A stretch of 64,000 nucleotides of DNA from JBKECO01 sp047974745 (GTDB lineage Bacteria > Bacillota > Clostridia > Lachnospirales > Lachnospiraceae). The notes beneath the pieces were generated by a model. The model saw nothing but the letters and a program-made list of their open reading frames with translations, had not been told where the DNA came from and did no database searches. Position numbers and translations under genes: made by a program. Position 1 is the first letter of the stretch, and each line of letters starts with the position of its first letter. The DNA lies in the NCBI GenBank assembly GCA_047974745.1, contig JBKECO010000004.1, positions 1-64,000 of the forward strand, read 5' to 3'. This document shows positions 63,205-64,000 of the stretch, one piece after another.

Positions 63205-63279
63205 AGAATCTGAATTTCTGTGTGATTTTAGAATCTAAATTTCTTTACGATTTTAGAATCTGAATTTCTGTGTGACTCT
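63205..63279. repeat. Three tandem 25-base repeats
   Basis: Three units close to AGAATCTGAATTTCTGTGTG plus five bases, just before the -35 box of the downstream gene. Confidence 0.85.
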
Positions 63280-63283
63280 AATA

Positions 63284-63312
63284 TTGACAATTATGTAAAC
63301 CTATAGTAAATT
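63284..63312 (+). promoter_or_regulatory. Promoter upstream of the right-edge gene
   Basis: TTGACA, a 17-base spacer and TAAATT. Confidence 0.5.
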
Positions 63313-63360
63313 TATTATATTGTAACCATCCATCTACCCATTTCACACAAATATATTCAT

Positions 63361-63418
63361 CTCTGCTTTTTTCGTCTCTGCTTTATTCGTCTCTGCTTTT
63401 TTCGTCTCTGCTTTTTTC
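63361..63418. repeat. About four tandem 15-base repeats in the leader
   Basis: Units close to CGTCTCTGCTTTTTT lie between the promoter and the ribosome site of the right-edge gene, so they should be transcribed as part of its leader. Confidence 0.85.
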
Positions 63419-63492
63419 AACTTTGTTCATTACCCTATTCTTTTCGATAAAATTCCCATAAACATATTCACTAATTAAGAAGGAGAATCGCT

Positions 63493-64000
63493 ACGGAACC
63501 CAATTTTCTATTACGCGAAAAACGAAATTTACAGAATCAAATCAATGACATCCAAAACAAACTTGCCGAATCACCAGAAGGTCACCTATCTTTTGTTCGC
63601 AACGGTCAATACTACAAATGGTATCAAAGTAACGGATCGATTCGAAGATACATTCCGAAAAGGGATCGGATTCTTGCAGAGCAACTTGCCCTTAAGAAAT
63701 TTTACACTCTGCAAATGATTGAACTAACAAATAAACTTGATTACATTGAAATTTTACAAAACCAGAAAAATCCTGATGGATTGTTATGTTCTGATCTACT
63801 ACATGAATCGTCTCCATTTCAAGATTTACTAAGAACCTCACTTCATACAATCGAGCAAGATGTATGGCAATGGGAAACAGCTCCTATTCGGCAATCTTTG
63901 TTTTTCCCTGAAAATTTAAAACATAAGTGTATGGCGGGTTTCTTTGTTAGATCAAAATCAGAGGTAATCATAGCCAATATGTTATATATTAATAATATTG
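63493..64000 (+). CDS. Partial Lachnospiraceae-type hypothetical protein with an ACG start
   Basis: An open frame of about 169 codons runs off the window. It follows AAGGAG by exactly 7 bases, but the codon there is ACG; no ATG, GTG or TTG exists in frame before an ATG about 75 codons in, and an in-frame stop (63472-63474) closes it upstream. The N-terminal coiled-coil region is followed by NGQYYKWYQSNGSIRRYIPK and LAEQLALKKFYTLQM, then HKCMAGFFVRSKSEVIIANM. I recall similar proteins as a large paralogous family in Lachnospiraceae, of unknown function. The ACG may be a true rare start, a mutation or a sequencing error. Confidence 0.65.

Overview
The window looks like chromosomal DNA of a low-GC, Gram-positive anaerobe of the Clostridia, most probably a Lachnospiraceae relative. 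The evidence is gene content and order: tig-clpP-clpX-lon-engB, dnaE next to pfkA, a T-box in front of ileS, small families (DUF1934, DUF4250, DUF1653) typical of the group, strong AGGAGG-type ribosome sites and AT-rich spacers. Most genes lie on the minus strand. I found no rRNA, tRNA, CRISPR array or prophage.

Layout: 1-1.9 kb, an intact IS1634-type transposase gene. 2-5.6 kb, a secreted trigger-factor-like lipoprotein, asnS and a LacX-type mutarotase. 5.8-10 kb, a small membrane-anchored protein, galU, DUF1934, ispE with a GntR regulator, and a small alarmone synthetase. 10.2-17.5 kb, dnaE, pfkA, an rRNA/tRNA methyltransferase, a small unknown, niaR and a PfoR-type membrane protein. 17.7-24.9 kb, a CPBP protease, glycogen phosphorylase, and a type-II-like ileS behind an isoleucine T-box. 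24.9-26.5 kb, a repeat-rich accessory patch with a DUF4190 membrane protein and a decayed duplicate of its 3' end. 27-34 kb, pncB, a glycosyltransferase with glf, mutY, a crotonase and proC. 34-45 kb, an 11-gene minus-strand run: tig, clpP, clpX, lon, engB, a zinc ABC transporter, a cytosolic parvulin, DUF4250 and a zinc-type dehydrogenase. 45-51.5 kb, a MacAB-like efflux set with its own two-component system and a DUF975 protein. 51.7-56.1 kb, DJ-1/CYTH, two minus-strand unknowns, and the TrkH/TrkA potassium system. 56.2-62.2 kb, livKHMGF for branched-chain amino acids plus a cytidylate-kinase-like gene. 62.4-64 kb, repeat-rich DNA leading into a truncated gene whose start codon appears to be ACG.

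Nothing here is a clear new defence or biosynthetic system. The most unusual signal is a structured element of about 160-190 bp, present twice in the same orientation. One copy lies between the isoleucine T-box terminator and ileS; the other lies in front of livH of the branched-chain amino acid transporter. It has matching ends, a flanking duplication at one site, and conserved nested hairpins. It could be a MITE-like element or an RNA element shared by isoleucine-related genes. Other points to check are the expanded promoter duplicate near 25.6 kb, the nine-codon leader ORF coupled to pncB, the inverted repeat over the crotonase promoter, and the paired 223-bp repeats with an ACG-start gene at the right end.
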